A stretch of DNA of 64,000 nucleotides from Rhodospirillaceae bacterium (GCA_018702955.1 JABJEK010000101.1:1-64000); one strand, 5' to 3'; shown: positions 25,847 to 34,520, numbered from the stretch's first letter. Made by a program: numbers and translations. The notes: generated from the letters alone by a model not told the origin.

Positions 25847-27823
25847 CTACCGGCGTTCGAATTCCGGATCGACCGGCCCGTCTGCGGGCGGTGGCGGTGT
25901 CGTCGGGCTCGGTCCGAAGAAGGCCTCGCTCACGGAGTTGACGAAACTGCCGGCGGCGGATTTGGCCGCCGCGACGCCACGGAACACGGTCTTGATCGGC
26001 CCGGGGATCACCGCATCGGCAAGTTCCTTGGGCATGTTCCGCGTGCGGGCAATTGCCGCGTCGATCTGCTCCTGCCCGCCGACGGTATCGCCTTGAAGCT
26101 GACGCGAGATGCCGTCCAGTACACCCGCCGCGTTTTCATACTGACGGCCCGAGGCGGCGACCGTGCGGCGCACCATCGACAGGGGAATCTGCGGCACTCG
26201 CAGCGCCATCGACGTGTTCAGCGCGGCCGCGCCCAACCGGGGGCCGAGAACAGTGAGGTCGGCGAGACGCCCGGCGAAGTAATTCTTCGGGTCGGATTCG
26301 TAGGCCCCCTTCAGGGTCTGATCGATCAGGTTCGAGATCCGGGTGGCGCGTTTGGCAAAGTCCGCAAAGGGCTTGATCGCCTTCACCTTGTCGGCAGCAT
26401 TGGTGAACTTGCCGCTCAGCCCGAGGGCGTCCCCAAGCGTCGTGGCACCGTATCGCAAGGCCTGCTGACCACCCTCCAGAAGCGGCTCCTCGATATCTTC
26501 ATACTGGGCGAGCAGATCCTGGCTGATTTCTCCCGCCCCATTCGCACGTAACATGCCCGAAACCGCACGCGTAGATTCGACCACCGACCTCCAGAGCTCC
26601 TGGCTACCCTCTTCGATGGCGGCATCGCCACCGCCCTCATAGGCCTTCACTGCCGCCTGCAAACGTTCCTGTGCAATTTTCAGCCGACGCACCCCGTTCA
26701 GGAAGAGCACCTTCTCCGCATCGGTCATCTGCGCCCAGGCGGTCTCGCCCTCGCGCTGCGCCCGGTCCTCGACACTTTCGGCGAACAGCTTGTCGATGTC
26801 GGCAGTCTCGAACGCGTCGCCGGTAACCGGCGGCGTGCGGAATGCCGGCGCTTCGAAGGCAGCAATTTCACCGCCGCGCAGGTAGGTTGGATCGAAGCAG
26901 TCGACGGTGTGGAAATAGGCCGAGACGAACGGCGCACCGGACGGAGATTCAGCCTCCTCGCCCGGCCAGGGACCGAACATCACCAACGCGGGGCTACGGG
27001 GCTCGAAACTTCGGCTACGACGACGATCGAATGTGGCCATCGCCGCCTGGACCGCAAACACCGCGCCCGAACCGATGAACTGATCGGCATTCGCATGCGC
27101 CTGAAGCGCGGCCATATCCCGCCGGATCGCGTTGATATGCGCCTCGCTGTCGCGCCACAGCGCCACATAGTCGCGGGAATTATCCGCCAGGACATCCATC
27201 AACAATCGCTCAGCATTCTCGCGCGCGACCGCCTCGTCACGACACGCATCCGCCAATCGTTCAAGTAAATCCGGATGCGGCGCCACTTCCCGCGTCGTGC
27301 GGGGCAGCGGTGCGTCGGCCGCGTAAACGCCCGCACGCGCGGCCGCCACGTCTTGCTGAGCCCTGGTTCGCGCTACGATGAGCTCCCGGCCGATCTGGTT
27401 GTAGGCCCGCACGGAAAGGTAGTCGGCAAACACAGCATCGAAAGCCGGGTACAACATGGCGATGGCCTCGAACAACTCGGTCCGGTTGTCGGTGCCGCCA
27501 ACGCGCGGCGAACCATCGCGCTTGAGAAATTTCAGCGCCTGATCGGCCTGATCCTTCAAATCATCGGCGTCCGTCAGGAAATCGTCGAGGGTATCGTCGA
27601 AGTCGCGGGTTTCGAGCTTCATCTGCTCGAGGACATAACCTTGCCTACGCTGGTCGCCGAGTTCCGCCTTCAGGGCCGCCGCCGTCTTCGTGAAGGTCTC
27701 GAGCGTCTGGGTGAAGTTTGCGTGCAGGATCGCGCCTTGCTCGGACAAGGGCGGATCGTCCTGCGCCTGTGCGGAAACAATCAGGAAGGCGAGCATCAGC
27801 GCTGCCGGAATGAATGCGCGCAT
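25847..27823 (-). CDS. Exported large helical protein of unknown function
   Basis: A 658-residue protein that I do not recognise. The start at MRAFIPAALMLAFLIVSAQA gives a good signal peptide, with cleavage before QDDPP; the longer track ORF runs into the VWA gene. The mature protein is mostly helical, with heptad-like stretches (FTKTAAALKAELGDQRRQGYVLEQMKLETRDFDDTLDDFLTDADDLKDQADQALKFLK). A globular-looking middle contains VMFGPWPGEEAESPSGAPFVSAYFHTVDCFDPTYLRGGEIAAFE, and the protein ends in a Pro-rich tail (SPTTPPPPADGPVDPEFERR). It starts one base after the VWA C-terminal ORF ends, so it is in the same operon and probably works with it at the envelope. Confidence 0.7.
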   Translation of the reverse strand: MRAFIPAALMLAFLIVSAQAQDDPPLSEQGAILHANFTQTLETFTKTAAALKAELGDQRRQGYVLEQMKLETRDFDDTLDDFLTDADDLKDQADQALKFLKRDGSPRVGGTDNRTELFEAIAMLYPAFDAVFADYLSVRAYNQIGRELIVARTRAQQDVAAARAGVYAADAPLPRTTREVAPHPDLLERLADACRDEAVARENAERLLMDVLADNSRDYVALWRDSEAHINAIRRDMAALQAHANADQFIGSGAVFAVQAAMATFDRRRSRSFEPRSPALVMFGPWPGEEAESPSGAPFVSAYFHTVDCFDPTYLRGGEIAAFEAPAFRTPPVTGDAFETADIDKLFAESVEDRAQREGETAWAQMTDAEKVLFLNGVRRLKIAQERLQAAVKAYEGGGDAAIEEGSQELWRSVVESTRAVSGMLRANGAGEISQDLLAQYEDIEEPLLEGGQQALRYGATTLGDALGLSGKFTNAADKVKAIKPFADFAKRATRISNLIDQTLKGAYESDPKNYFAGRLADLTVLGPRLGAAALNTSMALRVPQIPLSMVRRTVAASGRQYENAAGVLDGISRQLQGDTVGGQEQIDAAIARTRNMPKELADAVIPGPIKTVFRGVAAAKSAAGSFVNSVSEAFFGPSPTTPPPPADGPVDPEFERR

Positions 27824-27824
27824 T

Positions 27825-28649
27825 CTATTTCTCCAGTATGACGTCGACCCGCGTGGTCTCGCCCGCGACCACGGTGAATGGCGCCCGACGCACATCGTTG
27901 AACCCGATTTCCGCCTCCGCCACATAATCCCCGGCGGCAAACGACCATTTGTTGCCGGGGTAGAGTACCGTCGACAGCTTGCGGCCGAGCGAGCCGTCGG
28001 GTTTGCGCCGGTAGAAGTTGGTGCGGAACTCGCGCACCGGGTCTGCCCCTACCTTCGGCCGCACCAGCACCTGGGCGACGCCCATCTCGAGAGAGAATGG
28101 ATGGTCGATGCTCACCCCGGCCTCGAACACCGGGCGTTCGAACTTGTGATAGGTGCCGCCGATCGTGATCTCGATCGAATGCTCGCCCGAGGGTGCACGA
28201 AACGATGCCCCGCGACCGACTTCCGCCGGGCCCCGGCTCCATTTGTTCTCGCTGCCCGGCGGGTTGCGTATCCACAATTGCCAGCGCGCCTCCCCGGCGA
28301 AGGCAGCACCACCCGCGACCACGCTCGGTTGCAAGCGCACGGTCCCGACACCCAGGCTCACTGTCACAGCCTTGGTCTCGCCCGACGCCAGCGCGACCGC
28401 CCGGTGCGCCTTGGCCCCGCCGGCCTCAACCGTGACGATATGGGTCCCGGCATTCACGGCATAGGAGGTGCGCGGTGCCACCGTCTGCCAGGCCGCCGGG
28501 GTCACAGCGACGCCGTCCTTGTTCGTCGGGAAGACCGCCCAGCGGGCGTCTCCGGTCTCCGCCGGCTTGTCCTTGGCCAGCGTGTAATCGGCGCGCACCG
28601 TCGCAAAGCCGAGCGTCACCTCGTGGGTCTTCGGCGCGCCCTCAATCAC
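27825..28649 (-). pseudogene. C-terminal part of a VWA-domain protein, split off by an apparent frameshift
   Basis: A 274-residue ORF without a signal peptide. It consists of repeated beta-sandwich-like segments of the kind that follow the VWA domain in secreted proteins (AVNAGTHIVTVEAGGAKAHRAVALASGETKAVTVSLGVGTVRLQPSV, AGEARWQLWIR). It opens with a GTG that overlaps the upstream stop (GTGA). In the same frame the reading continues upstream through FALAPGGAARAEAIVEVIEGAPK, which is the expected continuation of the upstream protein. I therefore infer that one gene was split by a small indel near 28689-28702. Translational re-initiation at the GTG, giving two proteins, is the alternative. Confidence 0.65.
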
Positions 28650-29488
28650 CTCGACGATCGCCTCGGCGCGGGCGGCACCTCCAGGCGCAAGCGCGAATCA
28701 ATCGTCTCGGCGACCATCGGTCCGGCCCGTGAGCCGTCGGCGGCGGCCGGGAACACCTGCCAGCGCAGGAACGCGTTCTTGTAGGGTGCACCGCCCTCGG
28801 TCAGCACGCCCACCAGCTTGTCGGCGCTAACGGATTTGACGGCGGTGGTGGTCACTGCGGTGAGTGCGGTTTGCAACTCCGCGGCACTACTCGCATCGTG
28901 ATAGGACCCGCCGGTTTCCGTCGCCATGCATTCGAGGCTGGCCCGCTCAGCGGGCTTGATGTCGAAGCCGACGACATGGGTGACGAACTCAACACCCGTC
29001 TGGGCGAGGTCTCGCGCCACGGCGCAGGGGTCGGCGTTACACGTCTCGAGCCCGTCGCTGACCAGGATCACGGTCGCGGGCTGATTGGTGTGATCGAGCG
29101 CCTTCGCCGCCGTGACAACCGCATCCGACAACGGCGTCTTGCCCTTCGGGTTCAGGCCGTTGACCCGAGTGGCGATCTCGCCGACGGGTGCCGCACCAGG
29201 CTCAAGCAGCACCTCGATGTCCGCGCAATCACCTTTGCGCCGGTGGCCGTAGGCGGTCAGCCCCAGACTGAGCTTCGGGTCCCAATTGCCCACGAGGTCG
29301 GCAATGGTCTCGCGCGCGATGACGATCTTGTTCACCCCGTCGATCTGGCCCCACATGCTGCCCGATGCATCCAGCACCAGCATCGCCCGGCCCAACGGTT
29401 CTTGCGCCGAGGCGCTTGATGTCGCCGCGACAGTTGAAAGTGTTGCGGCGAGGGCCGTGAGTGCAATGGAAACGGGTTTCAAACGCAT
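28646..29488 (-). CDS. Exported VWA-domain protein, N-terminal part of a split gene
   Basis: A protein of about 280 residues. The start MRLKPVSIALTALAATLSTVAATSSASA^QEP is a signal peptide with GGAG upstream. A von Willebrand factor A domain follows, with an intact MIDAS (LVLDASGSMWGQIDG; GKTPLSDAV; LVSDGLETCNADPC). The cysteine pairs in KGDCADIEV and ETCNADPC are typical of this secreted family. The domain ends around TGGSYHDASSAAEL, then a linker leads to ETIDSRLRLEVPPAPRRSSR-stop. Those last residues are an out-of-frame reading of a sequence that makes sense in the next ORF. The MIDAS predicts metal-dependent protein binding in the periplasm. Confidence 0.82.
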   Translation of the reverse strand: MRLKPVSIALTALAATLSTVAATSSASAQEPLGRAMLVLDASGSMWGQIDGVNKIVIARETIADLVGNWDPKLSLGLTAYGHRRKGDCADIEVLLEPGAAPVGEIATRVNGLNPKGKTPLSDAVVTAAKALDHTNQPATVILVSDGLETCNADPCAVARDLAQTGVEFVTHVVGFDIKPAERASLECMATETGGSYHDASSAAELQTALTAVTTTAVKSVSADKLVGVLTEGGAPYKNAFLRWQVFPAAADGSRAGPMVAETIDSRLRLEVPPAPRRSSR

Positions 29489-29578
29489 GGTGGGAACTCC
29501 AACGGCGATAAACCTTGCCGTCAGCCTAGCCCAGCCCTCATACGTGGTGAAACCCCATCCGACGCTCAACCCATTACA

Positions 29579-31255
29579 TCAGCCCGTCGTCGCGAGCTGC
29601 GTCTCCACCCGGCCGAGCAGAAAGCGCGCCCGCTCCTGCCCCTGGTCCAGCGCCGCGCGCAGCCAGCGCCGCGCCTGCGCCAGGTCCTGGCGCACGCCGC
29701 GTCCCTCGAAATACAACGCGCCCAGATGAAATTGCGCGCTCGCCTCCCCCGCCGCGGCCAACGGCTGCCAGACCTCGTAGGCGCGAGCATAATTCTTCGT
29801 CTCATAGGCCCGGATGCCCGCCAGCACGGAGCCGGTACGGATCACCGGCGCGGCCGGCACGGGGGGATGTTCCAGTGATGGTTGGGCCAAAACGGGAATC
29901 TCCAGCGCCGGGGGCACCATTGCGATCATCTCGACACTCTCATCTTCCGCAGATGCGGTCACCGGCGCCATGACGTCGTAGGTTTCCTGATCGTGCATGG
30001 GGTCGGCAGCCTCGGTCGAGGGCATCTCGAAATCACGGGCCGGTTTCAAACCGGCCCCTACACCTATCGAGGATAAATTTTCCGTAGGGGCGGGTTTCAA
30101 ACCCGCCCGCGCCAACCCACCAATATCCTCAAGCGCCGCCGTCGCGGCCGCCAGATCACGCGCGATCCGATCGATCTCCCGGCGCAGCGCCACACGTTCG
30201 CCCGCATGCCGGGCGCGCAGGGTGAGGTTGCGGGTCTGCTCCGCCTCCAGCCGCGCACGCAACCCATCGCGCGATTGTACCGCCGTCAGGTCCCGGGCCA
30301 GGGTCGGCAGGCTTCCGGCGAGCAACACCGGCCGGGCATCCAGGCGCGCGAGCGGCACGACGTCGGGCGACGGATTGGCTGCCAAATCAGTCCCCAGCGC
30401 CGCCATCGCCTCACCCGCCGACGCAAACTCTCGCGCCAAACCCGTGATCTCACGCATCAGCGCCGCGCGGGCAAGATCGTGACGCACCTCGGCAACCCGC
30501 AGGGCTTCGACCTCGGCGCGGGTGTCCTCGTCCGGCGTCTGATTTGTCACCTGCAGTGTCAGACGTTCGATCGCCCCTTCGAGGGACAGGCGCAACGCCG
30601 CCGCGTCCTCCACGGCGCGCTCCTGTGCCACCCGCGCGCGCGTACGCTCCGTATCGAGGCGCCGGTGCAGGCTCTCGATCTCGTCTTTCGCCGCCGCCAG
30701 CGCATCCTCGGCCTTGTTCGGCTCGCGCGACACCGACGTGATCGGTGCGCTTTGCGGTGCCTGCACGCCCAGACCGGGATCGGCGGGCGGCCGGGCGCCC
30801 GTCATGATCGCCTCGATCCGCGCCCGCAAGACCCGGTCATGTTCTGCCCTCGATGCGATGGCCTCATAGGTCTCGATGGTCAGGCCCGTGGCGTCGATGG
30901 CGTCATGCATGCGCGCGCGCATCTCGTCGAACAGGGCCTCGGCCCGGTCCGGCCGCCCGGCGATGTTGGCCACCGCGATCTTGGGTGAGTATTCATTGCG
31001 CAACGCCCCCACGATCCGTGTGGCCCGGGCGAACGCATCGAGGGTACGGCCGTCATAGGTTCCGGTGGCGGCGCCGGGTACGCCTGCCGCAGACACGTTT
31101 GGCGGTGCCACGCGTGCCTGCTGCGCATTCTCGGTCGTGGTTTGCTGCGCCAGCCCCTGTGCCAGCGCGGCGGGCGCGCTCAGCGCCGTCATGGCCGCCA
31201 GCATGGCGCCTGCGCCGGCAAGCACGGCCAGCCAGCCTGTGACCCGATCGGTCAT
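29579..31255 (-). CDS. Exported coiled-coil protein with C-terminal Sel1 repeats
   Basis: A 558-residue protein starting MTDRVTGWLAVLAGAGAMLAAMTALSAPAALAQG, a signal peptide. A domain at about 45-140 (LDAFARATRIVGALRNEYSPKIAVANI...) has the look of DUF4168; I am not certain. Residues about 170-385 are heptad-rich coiled coil (DEIESLHRRLDTERTRARVAQERAVEDAAAL...). Two Sel1-like repeats close the protein (YARAYEVWQPLAAAGEASAQFHLGALYFEGRGVRQDLAQARRWLRAAL). Residues about 382-407 (ARAGLKPAPTENLSSIGVGAGLKPARD) are encoded by an in-frame copy of the dispersed repeat, so they are probably an insertion. It is divergent from the 11-repeat Sel1 gene and upstream of the VWA operon. Confidence 0.75.
   Translation of the reverse strand: MTDRVTGWLAVLAGAGAMLAAMTALSAPAALAQGLAQQTTTENAQQARVAPPNVSAAGVPGAATGTYDGRTLDAFARATRIVGALRNEYSPKIAVANIAGRPDRAEALFDEMRARMHDAIDATGLTIETYEAIASRAEHDRVLRARIEAIMTGARPPADPGLGVQAPQSAPITSVSREPNKAEDALAAAKDEIESLHRRLDTERTRARVAQERAVEDAAALRLSLEGAIERLTLQVTNQTPDEDTRAEVEALRVAEVRHDLARAALMREITGLAREFASAGEAMAALGTDLAANPSPDVVPLARLDARPVLLAGSLPTLARDLTAVQSRDGLRARLEAEQTRNLTLRARHAGERVALRREIDRIARDLAAATAALEDIGGLARAGLKPAPTENLSSIGVGAGLKPARDFEMPSTEAADPMHDQETYDVMAPVTASAEDESVEMIAMVPPALEIPVLAQPSLEHPPVPAAPVIRTGSVLAGIRAYETKNYARAYEVWQPLAAAGEASAQFHLGALYFEGRGVRQDLAQARRWLRAALDQGQERARFLLGRVETQLATTG
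30035..30110. repeat. Dispersed paired-hairpin repeat, copy A (inside a coding sequence)
   Basis: Two facing palindromic arms, GGGCCGGTTTCAAACCGGCC at 30037-30056 and GGCGGGTTTCAAACCCGCC around 30089-30107, each flanked by GTAGGGG or its complement CCCCTAC, enclose a spacer of about 22 bases. The element sits in frame in the coiled-coil/Sel1 gene and is read as the peptides AGLKPAPT and VGAGLKPAR. It is the only copy in the window inside a gene. Confidence 0.9.
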
Positions 31256-31281
31256 GAACCTGTCTCCCCTGTTTCTTCCTT

Positions 31282-31298
31282 GCGTGGAAAAACCACGC
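31282..31298. promoter_or_regulatory. Inverted repeat in the divergent promoter region of the two Sel1-type genes
   Basis: GCGTGG-AAAAA-CCACGC is a perfect 6-bp inverted repeat in the 188-base region between the divergent genes at 31255 and 31444. It may be an operator shared by both, or a small hairpin in one leader. No consensus promoter is obvious to me. Confidence 0.35.
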
Positions 31299-31443
31299 GA
31301 CATCGCAGGGCACAGCCTCACGCAGGCAGGCTTAGAGGAGCGTTAAGAATTCAGAAAGTTTTAGATGATTGGCGTTGCACCTGCCGGTCGAAAGAGGTCG
31401 AAACCCATTGATCCGCCTCAATCGCCGCGCCGCGTGCGGTGTT

Positions 31444-33027
31444 ATGCTGCGCGTCATGGTTCGCAGCCTTTTCTTCTCTACCCTCCTCGTCGCGACTGTC
31501 TTGCTGGCCGCCGGCGATCTATCGGCCGCAACGCGCGACGGGCTGCCCAATACCGGCGATCCCGGCTTCCGCTTCGAGGGCAAGGGCGCGCCGGAACTAT
31601 CGACCGATTTCGAAAAGCGCCGCAGCGAGGCCATCGCCGGTGATGCCGAGGCGGCCAATCTTCTGGGCTTCCTCCACGCCCGCGGGCGCGGCGTCGCGCA
31701 GGACTATACGAAGGCGTTGCGCTGGTACGGGCTGGCGGCACAACGGGGCCACACCGAGGCCCAGTTCAACCTCGCTCTGTTACACCAGTTCGGGCTCGGC
31801 ACCCCGCCCGACCCGGACAAGGCAATCGTTTGGTATCGCCGCGCGGCCGATGGGGGGAACCCCTTCGCCCGCTTCAACCTCGGCCAGGTCTATTTGTTCG
31901 GAACCGGGGTCGCGATCGACCATGCCATGGCGGCGAAGTGGTTCCGGTTGGCGGCGGATCAGGGCCACGCCACCGCCCAGCTCAACCTGGGCTTCCTCCA
32001 TTTTGTGGGTCGCGGGGTCGCGCGGGACATCCCCACCGCGCTGTCCTGGTACCGCCGGGCCGCACAGCAAGGCGAACCCGACGCCCAGCTCAACCTGGCC
32101 AACCTGCTCTACAGCGGCGCGCCCGATATCGCGGCCGACGAAGCTGATGACGACGACGCATCCGATGGAACAACGGGCACACCGGCAACCACACAGTCCG
32201 GCGTCACCATCGATCACGACGCGGCAGCAAGCTGGTACCGGCGCGCCGCCGAAAGCGGTCACCCCGAGGCCCAACTGAATCTGGGCGCGCTTTATCTTCG
32301 CGGGCACGGCGTCGAAAAGGATGCGAGCCAGGCCCTGAATTGGTTCCAGCGCGCCGCCGCCCGGGACAACGCGGCCGCGCAATACAATATCGGCTTGCTG
32401 TACGAGGCTGGACGGGGCGTCGCCCAGAGCGATGCGGAGGCCGCGATCTGGTATCGCCGTGCCGCCGAGGGCGGAAACCACGAGGCCCGCTTCAACCTGG
32501 GAGTTCTGTATGAATACGGGCGCGGCGTGTCCCGCGATGCGGCGGCGGCGCGCGACCTGTACCGCCAATCCGCCGACCAGGGGAACACCAGCGCCCGCTA
32601 CAATCTCGGCAACCTTTTATACAAGGGGGCACCCGGCGTGCCCGCCGACGCCGAGGCCGGGGCGAACTGGCTCCAGGCCGCCGCCGATCAGGGCCATGCC
32701 CGCGCGCAATTCAATCTCGGCGTGCTCTACGCGCGCGGCCATGGCCGACCGCAGGACCCGGCGCAGGCGACTGCCTGGTACCGGAAATCCGCCGATCAGG
32801 GCTATGACGCCGCACAGCTCGCCCTGGGTATCGCCCACGCGACGGGCGAAGGCGCGCCAAGAGATTTCATCGAGGCCTATCGCTGGTTCGCCATCGCCGC
32901 CCGGACAGGCAACCCCCAGGCGGTGCGCAATCGCGACCGCGCGGGCAAGGCGCTTTCACCCGATGAACTGCTCCAGGGCCAGGAACTGGTGCGCGACTGG
33001 CTGACAACGCACGGCGTGTCCGAATAG
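31444..33027 (+). CDS. Exported Sel1-repeat protein with 11 repeats
   Basis: A protein of about 527 residues. I start at MLRVMVRSLFFSTLLVATVLLAAGDLSA^AT, a signal peptide; the second Met (31456) is equally possible, and neither has a good ribosome-binding site. After about 35 residues come 11 consecutive Sel1-like repeats of about 36 residues (consensus FNLGxLYxxGRGVxxDxxxAxxWYRRAADQGHxxAQ). The fifth contains an acidic, Thr-rich insertion (ADEADDDDASDGTTGTPATTQSG). Sel1 solenoids act as protein-protein scaffolds, often in envelope signalling or secretion. The protein diverges from another Sel1/coiled-coil gene, which suggests joint regulation. Confidence 0.85.
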   Translation: MLRVMVRSLFFSTLLVATVLLAAGDLSAATRDGLPNTGDPGFRFEGKGAPELSTDFEKRRSEAIAGDAEAANLLGFLHARGRGVAQDYTKALRWYGLAAQRGHTEAQFNLALLHQFGLGTPPDPDKAIVWYRRAADGGNPFARFNLGQVYLFGTGVAIDHAMAAKWFRLAADQGHATAQLNLGFLHFVGRGVARDIPTALSWYRRAAQQGEPDAQLNLANLLYSGAPDIAADEADDDDASDGTTGTPATTQSGVTIDHDAAASWYRRAAESGHPEAQLNLGALYLRGHGVEKDASQALNWFQRAAARDNAAAQYNIGLLYEAGRGVAQSDAEAAIWYRRAAEGGNHEARFNLGVLYEYGRGVSRDAAAARDLYRQSADQGNTSARYNLGNLLYKGAPGVPADAEAGANWLQAAADQGHARAQFNLGVLYARGHGRPQDPAQATAWYRKSADQGYDAAQLALGIAHATGEGAPRDFIEAYRWFAIAARTGNPQAVRNRDRAGKALSPDELLQGQELVRDWLTTHGVSE

Positions 33028-33039
33028 GCTCAAGGCGTC

Positions 33040-33161
33040 CTGCCCGGGCCTGTTCCGGGCATCCACGTCTATCGGTCACGCAGAATCGGTAGCCGGGTGG
33101 GTTTAAAACCCACCCCTACCTAGCGTAACGGGGTTGTAGGGGCGGATTTCAAACCCGCCCG
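33040..33161. repeat. Dispersed paired-hairpin repeat, copy B
   Basis: A REP-like palindrome (GCCCGGGCCTGTTCCGGGC, 33042-33060) is followed by a linker shared with copy D (ATCGGTCACGCAGAATCGG). Then comes the paired-hairpin core: GGGTGGGTTTAAAACCCACC at the left, a 16-base spacer, and GTAGGGGCGGATTTCAAACC at the right. The right arm ends 4 bases from the stop codon of the leftward VOC gene, so it lies at that gene's mRNA 3' end. Confidence 0.9.
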
Positions 33162-33164
33162 CGT

Positions 33165-33716
33165 CTACGCCCCGCCACCCATCTCCGCAGCCATCATCTT
33201 TTCCCGTTCATCCGCCGCCATGAAGCCCGCATCCTCGCGGCAATGGGCCTCGGTCATGGCCATGATCTCATCATTGGGCAGGGTGAGGTCGAACGGGTGG
33301 GCATGGCGCTGGGGCACATGCCAGGGCGTGTGAACATAGATCTCGATGCGGTTGCCCTCGGGATCATTGAAATAGAACGACCAGGCGTTGCCGTGGGTGA
33401 TCATCCGGTTCACGTCGCGCCCCGCCGCAATAACCCGCTCATACAGGACCCGTTGCTCGTCGAGTGAGCCGAGCAGGAAGGATATCTGCTGGGCGAAGGC
33501 CGAGGCGTCCTGCCCGCCCGGTGCGTCGATCAGCACAAACTCATGATGTTCGCCCGGGTCGCTCGACATGAAGATGATCCGCGAGGGCGGGTCGCCGAAC
33601 GTGCCCCGGTCCGTGACCGTCAGCCCCATGACGTCGGTATAGAACGCCAGCATCGTGTCCATATCGTTGGTGTACAGGCCCAGATGCCGGAGTTTGGGCT
33701 TCGGGGTGATGGTCAT
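33165..33716 (-). CDS. VOC family (glyoxalase/extradiol dioxygenase-like) protein, paralogue 1
   Basis: A 183-residue vicinal-oxygen-chelate protein. Candidate metal ligands are H in LRHLGLYTNDMDTMLAFYTDVMGL, H in GEHHEFVLID and E in GNRIEIYVHTPWHVPQ. The segment THGNAWSFYFNDPEGNRIEIY is typical of the catechol 2,3-dioxygenase-like branch. The C-terminal extension (DEIMAMTEAHCREDAGFMAADEREKMMAAEMG) is shared with the neighbouring paralogue. By eye the two proteins are about two-thirds identical, so this is a tandem duplication. The substrate is unknown. Confidence 0.82.
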   Translation of the reverse strand: MTITPKPKLRHLGLYTNDMDTMLAFYTDVMGLTVTDRGTFGDPPSRIIFMSSDPGEHHEFVLIDAPGGQDASAFAQQISFLLGSLDEQRVLYERVIAAGRDVNRMITHGNAWSFYFNDPEGNRIEIYVHTPWHVPQRHAHPFDLTLPNDEIMAMTEAHCREDAGFMAADEREKMMAAEMGGGA

Positions 33717-33883
33717 GGCAGGCTCCCGCTGTCGATCGTGCGAATAAACACAATTGCGGGATGCCCGAATTCAGCGCGAGCCCCCGCAGCATGGAGTTTT
33801 CAACGCCGCAGCACAGCGGTCGATGATCTGGATCAAATCGAAATCGGCGGAAATCACCAAGCCTCGGCGGAAACACCAAACCA

Positions 33884-33971
33884 CGTCATGGCGAATCGGC
33901 AACCGGGTGGGTTTAAAACCCACCCCTACGGGGAATGACGCGATTGTAGGGGCGGGTTTCAAACCCGCCCG
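33884..33971. repeat. Dispersed paired-hairpin repeat, copy C
   Basis: The core has a left arm GGGTGGGTTTAAAACCCACC (33905-33924) and a right arm GTAGGGGCGGGTTTCAAACC (from 33946), with a spacer of about 16 bases. A short piece of the shared linker (GTCATGGCGAATCGGCAACC) precedes it. The element ends 4 bases from the stop codon of VOC paralogue 2, the same position as copy B relative to paralogue 1. Confidence 0.9.
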
Positions 33972-33974
33972 CGC

Positions 33975-34520
33975 CTACGCCGTAGCGCCCATCTTCGCGG
34001 CCATCTTCTTTTCCCAGTCGGCCGCCATCATGAAGCCCGCATCCTCGCGGCAATGGGCCTCGGTCATGGCCATGATCTCGTCGTTGGACTGGGACAGATC
34101 GAATGGGTGCCCGTGAGGCTGGGTCACGTACCACGGCGTGTGGACGTAGCACTCGACGCGGTTGCCGTTCGGGTCCTGGAAATAGATCGACCAGGCGTTG
34201 CCGTGGGTCAGCATGCGGTCGATGTTGATCCCCGCGCCGACCACCCGGCCATGCATCTCGCGCAGATCGTCGAGATTATCGAGCAGGAACGACATCTGCT
34301 GCACATGCACCGTCTCGCCGTCGCCCGCCGGCGGGTCGGCCAGCACGAATTCATGATGTTCGGTCGGGTCGCTCGACAGGAACACGATCCGCTGTTCCGG
34401 GTCGCCATACCGGCCGTCGTCGGTGACGGTCAGGCCCATGATGCCGGTATAGAAATCCAGCATCGCGTCCATGTCATGGGTGTACAGGCCGACGTGACGA
34501 AGCCGCAGTTTGAAGCTCAT
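33975..34520 (-). CDS. VOC family protein, paralogue 2
   Basis: A 181-residue protein. The start MSFKLRLRHVGLYTHDMDAMLDFYTGIMGL has GGAGAG upstream; the longer track ORF reads through repeat D-flanking DNA. The VOC pattern repeats that of paralogue 1: RHVGLY, TEHHEFVLAD and GNRVECYVHTPW. Here the third ligand position reads VECYVH against IEIYVH, with the glutamate kept. The C-terminal tail DEIMAMTEAHCREDAGFMMAADWEKKMAAKMG is nearly the same as in paralogue 1. It lies between the PcaD-like hydrolase and paralogue 1 on the same strand, with a repeat element on each side. The enzymatic role is unknown. Confidence 0.82.
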   Translation of the reverse strand: MSFKLRLRHVGLYTHDMDAMLDFYTGIMGLTVTDDGRYGDPEQRIVFLSSDPTEHHEFVLADPPAGDGETVHVQQMSFLLDNLDDLREMHGRVVGAGINIDRMLTHGNAWSIYFQDPNGNRVECYVHTPWYVTQPHGHPFDLSQSNDEIMAMTEAHCREDAGFMMAADWEKKMAAKMGATA

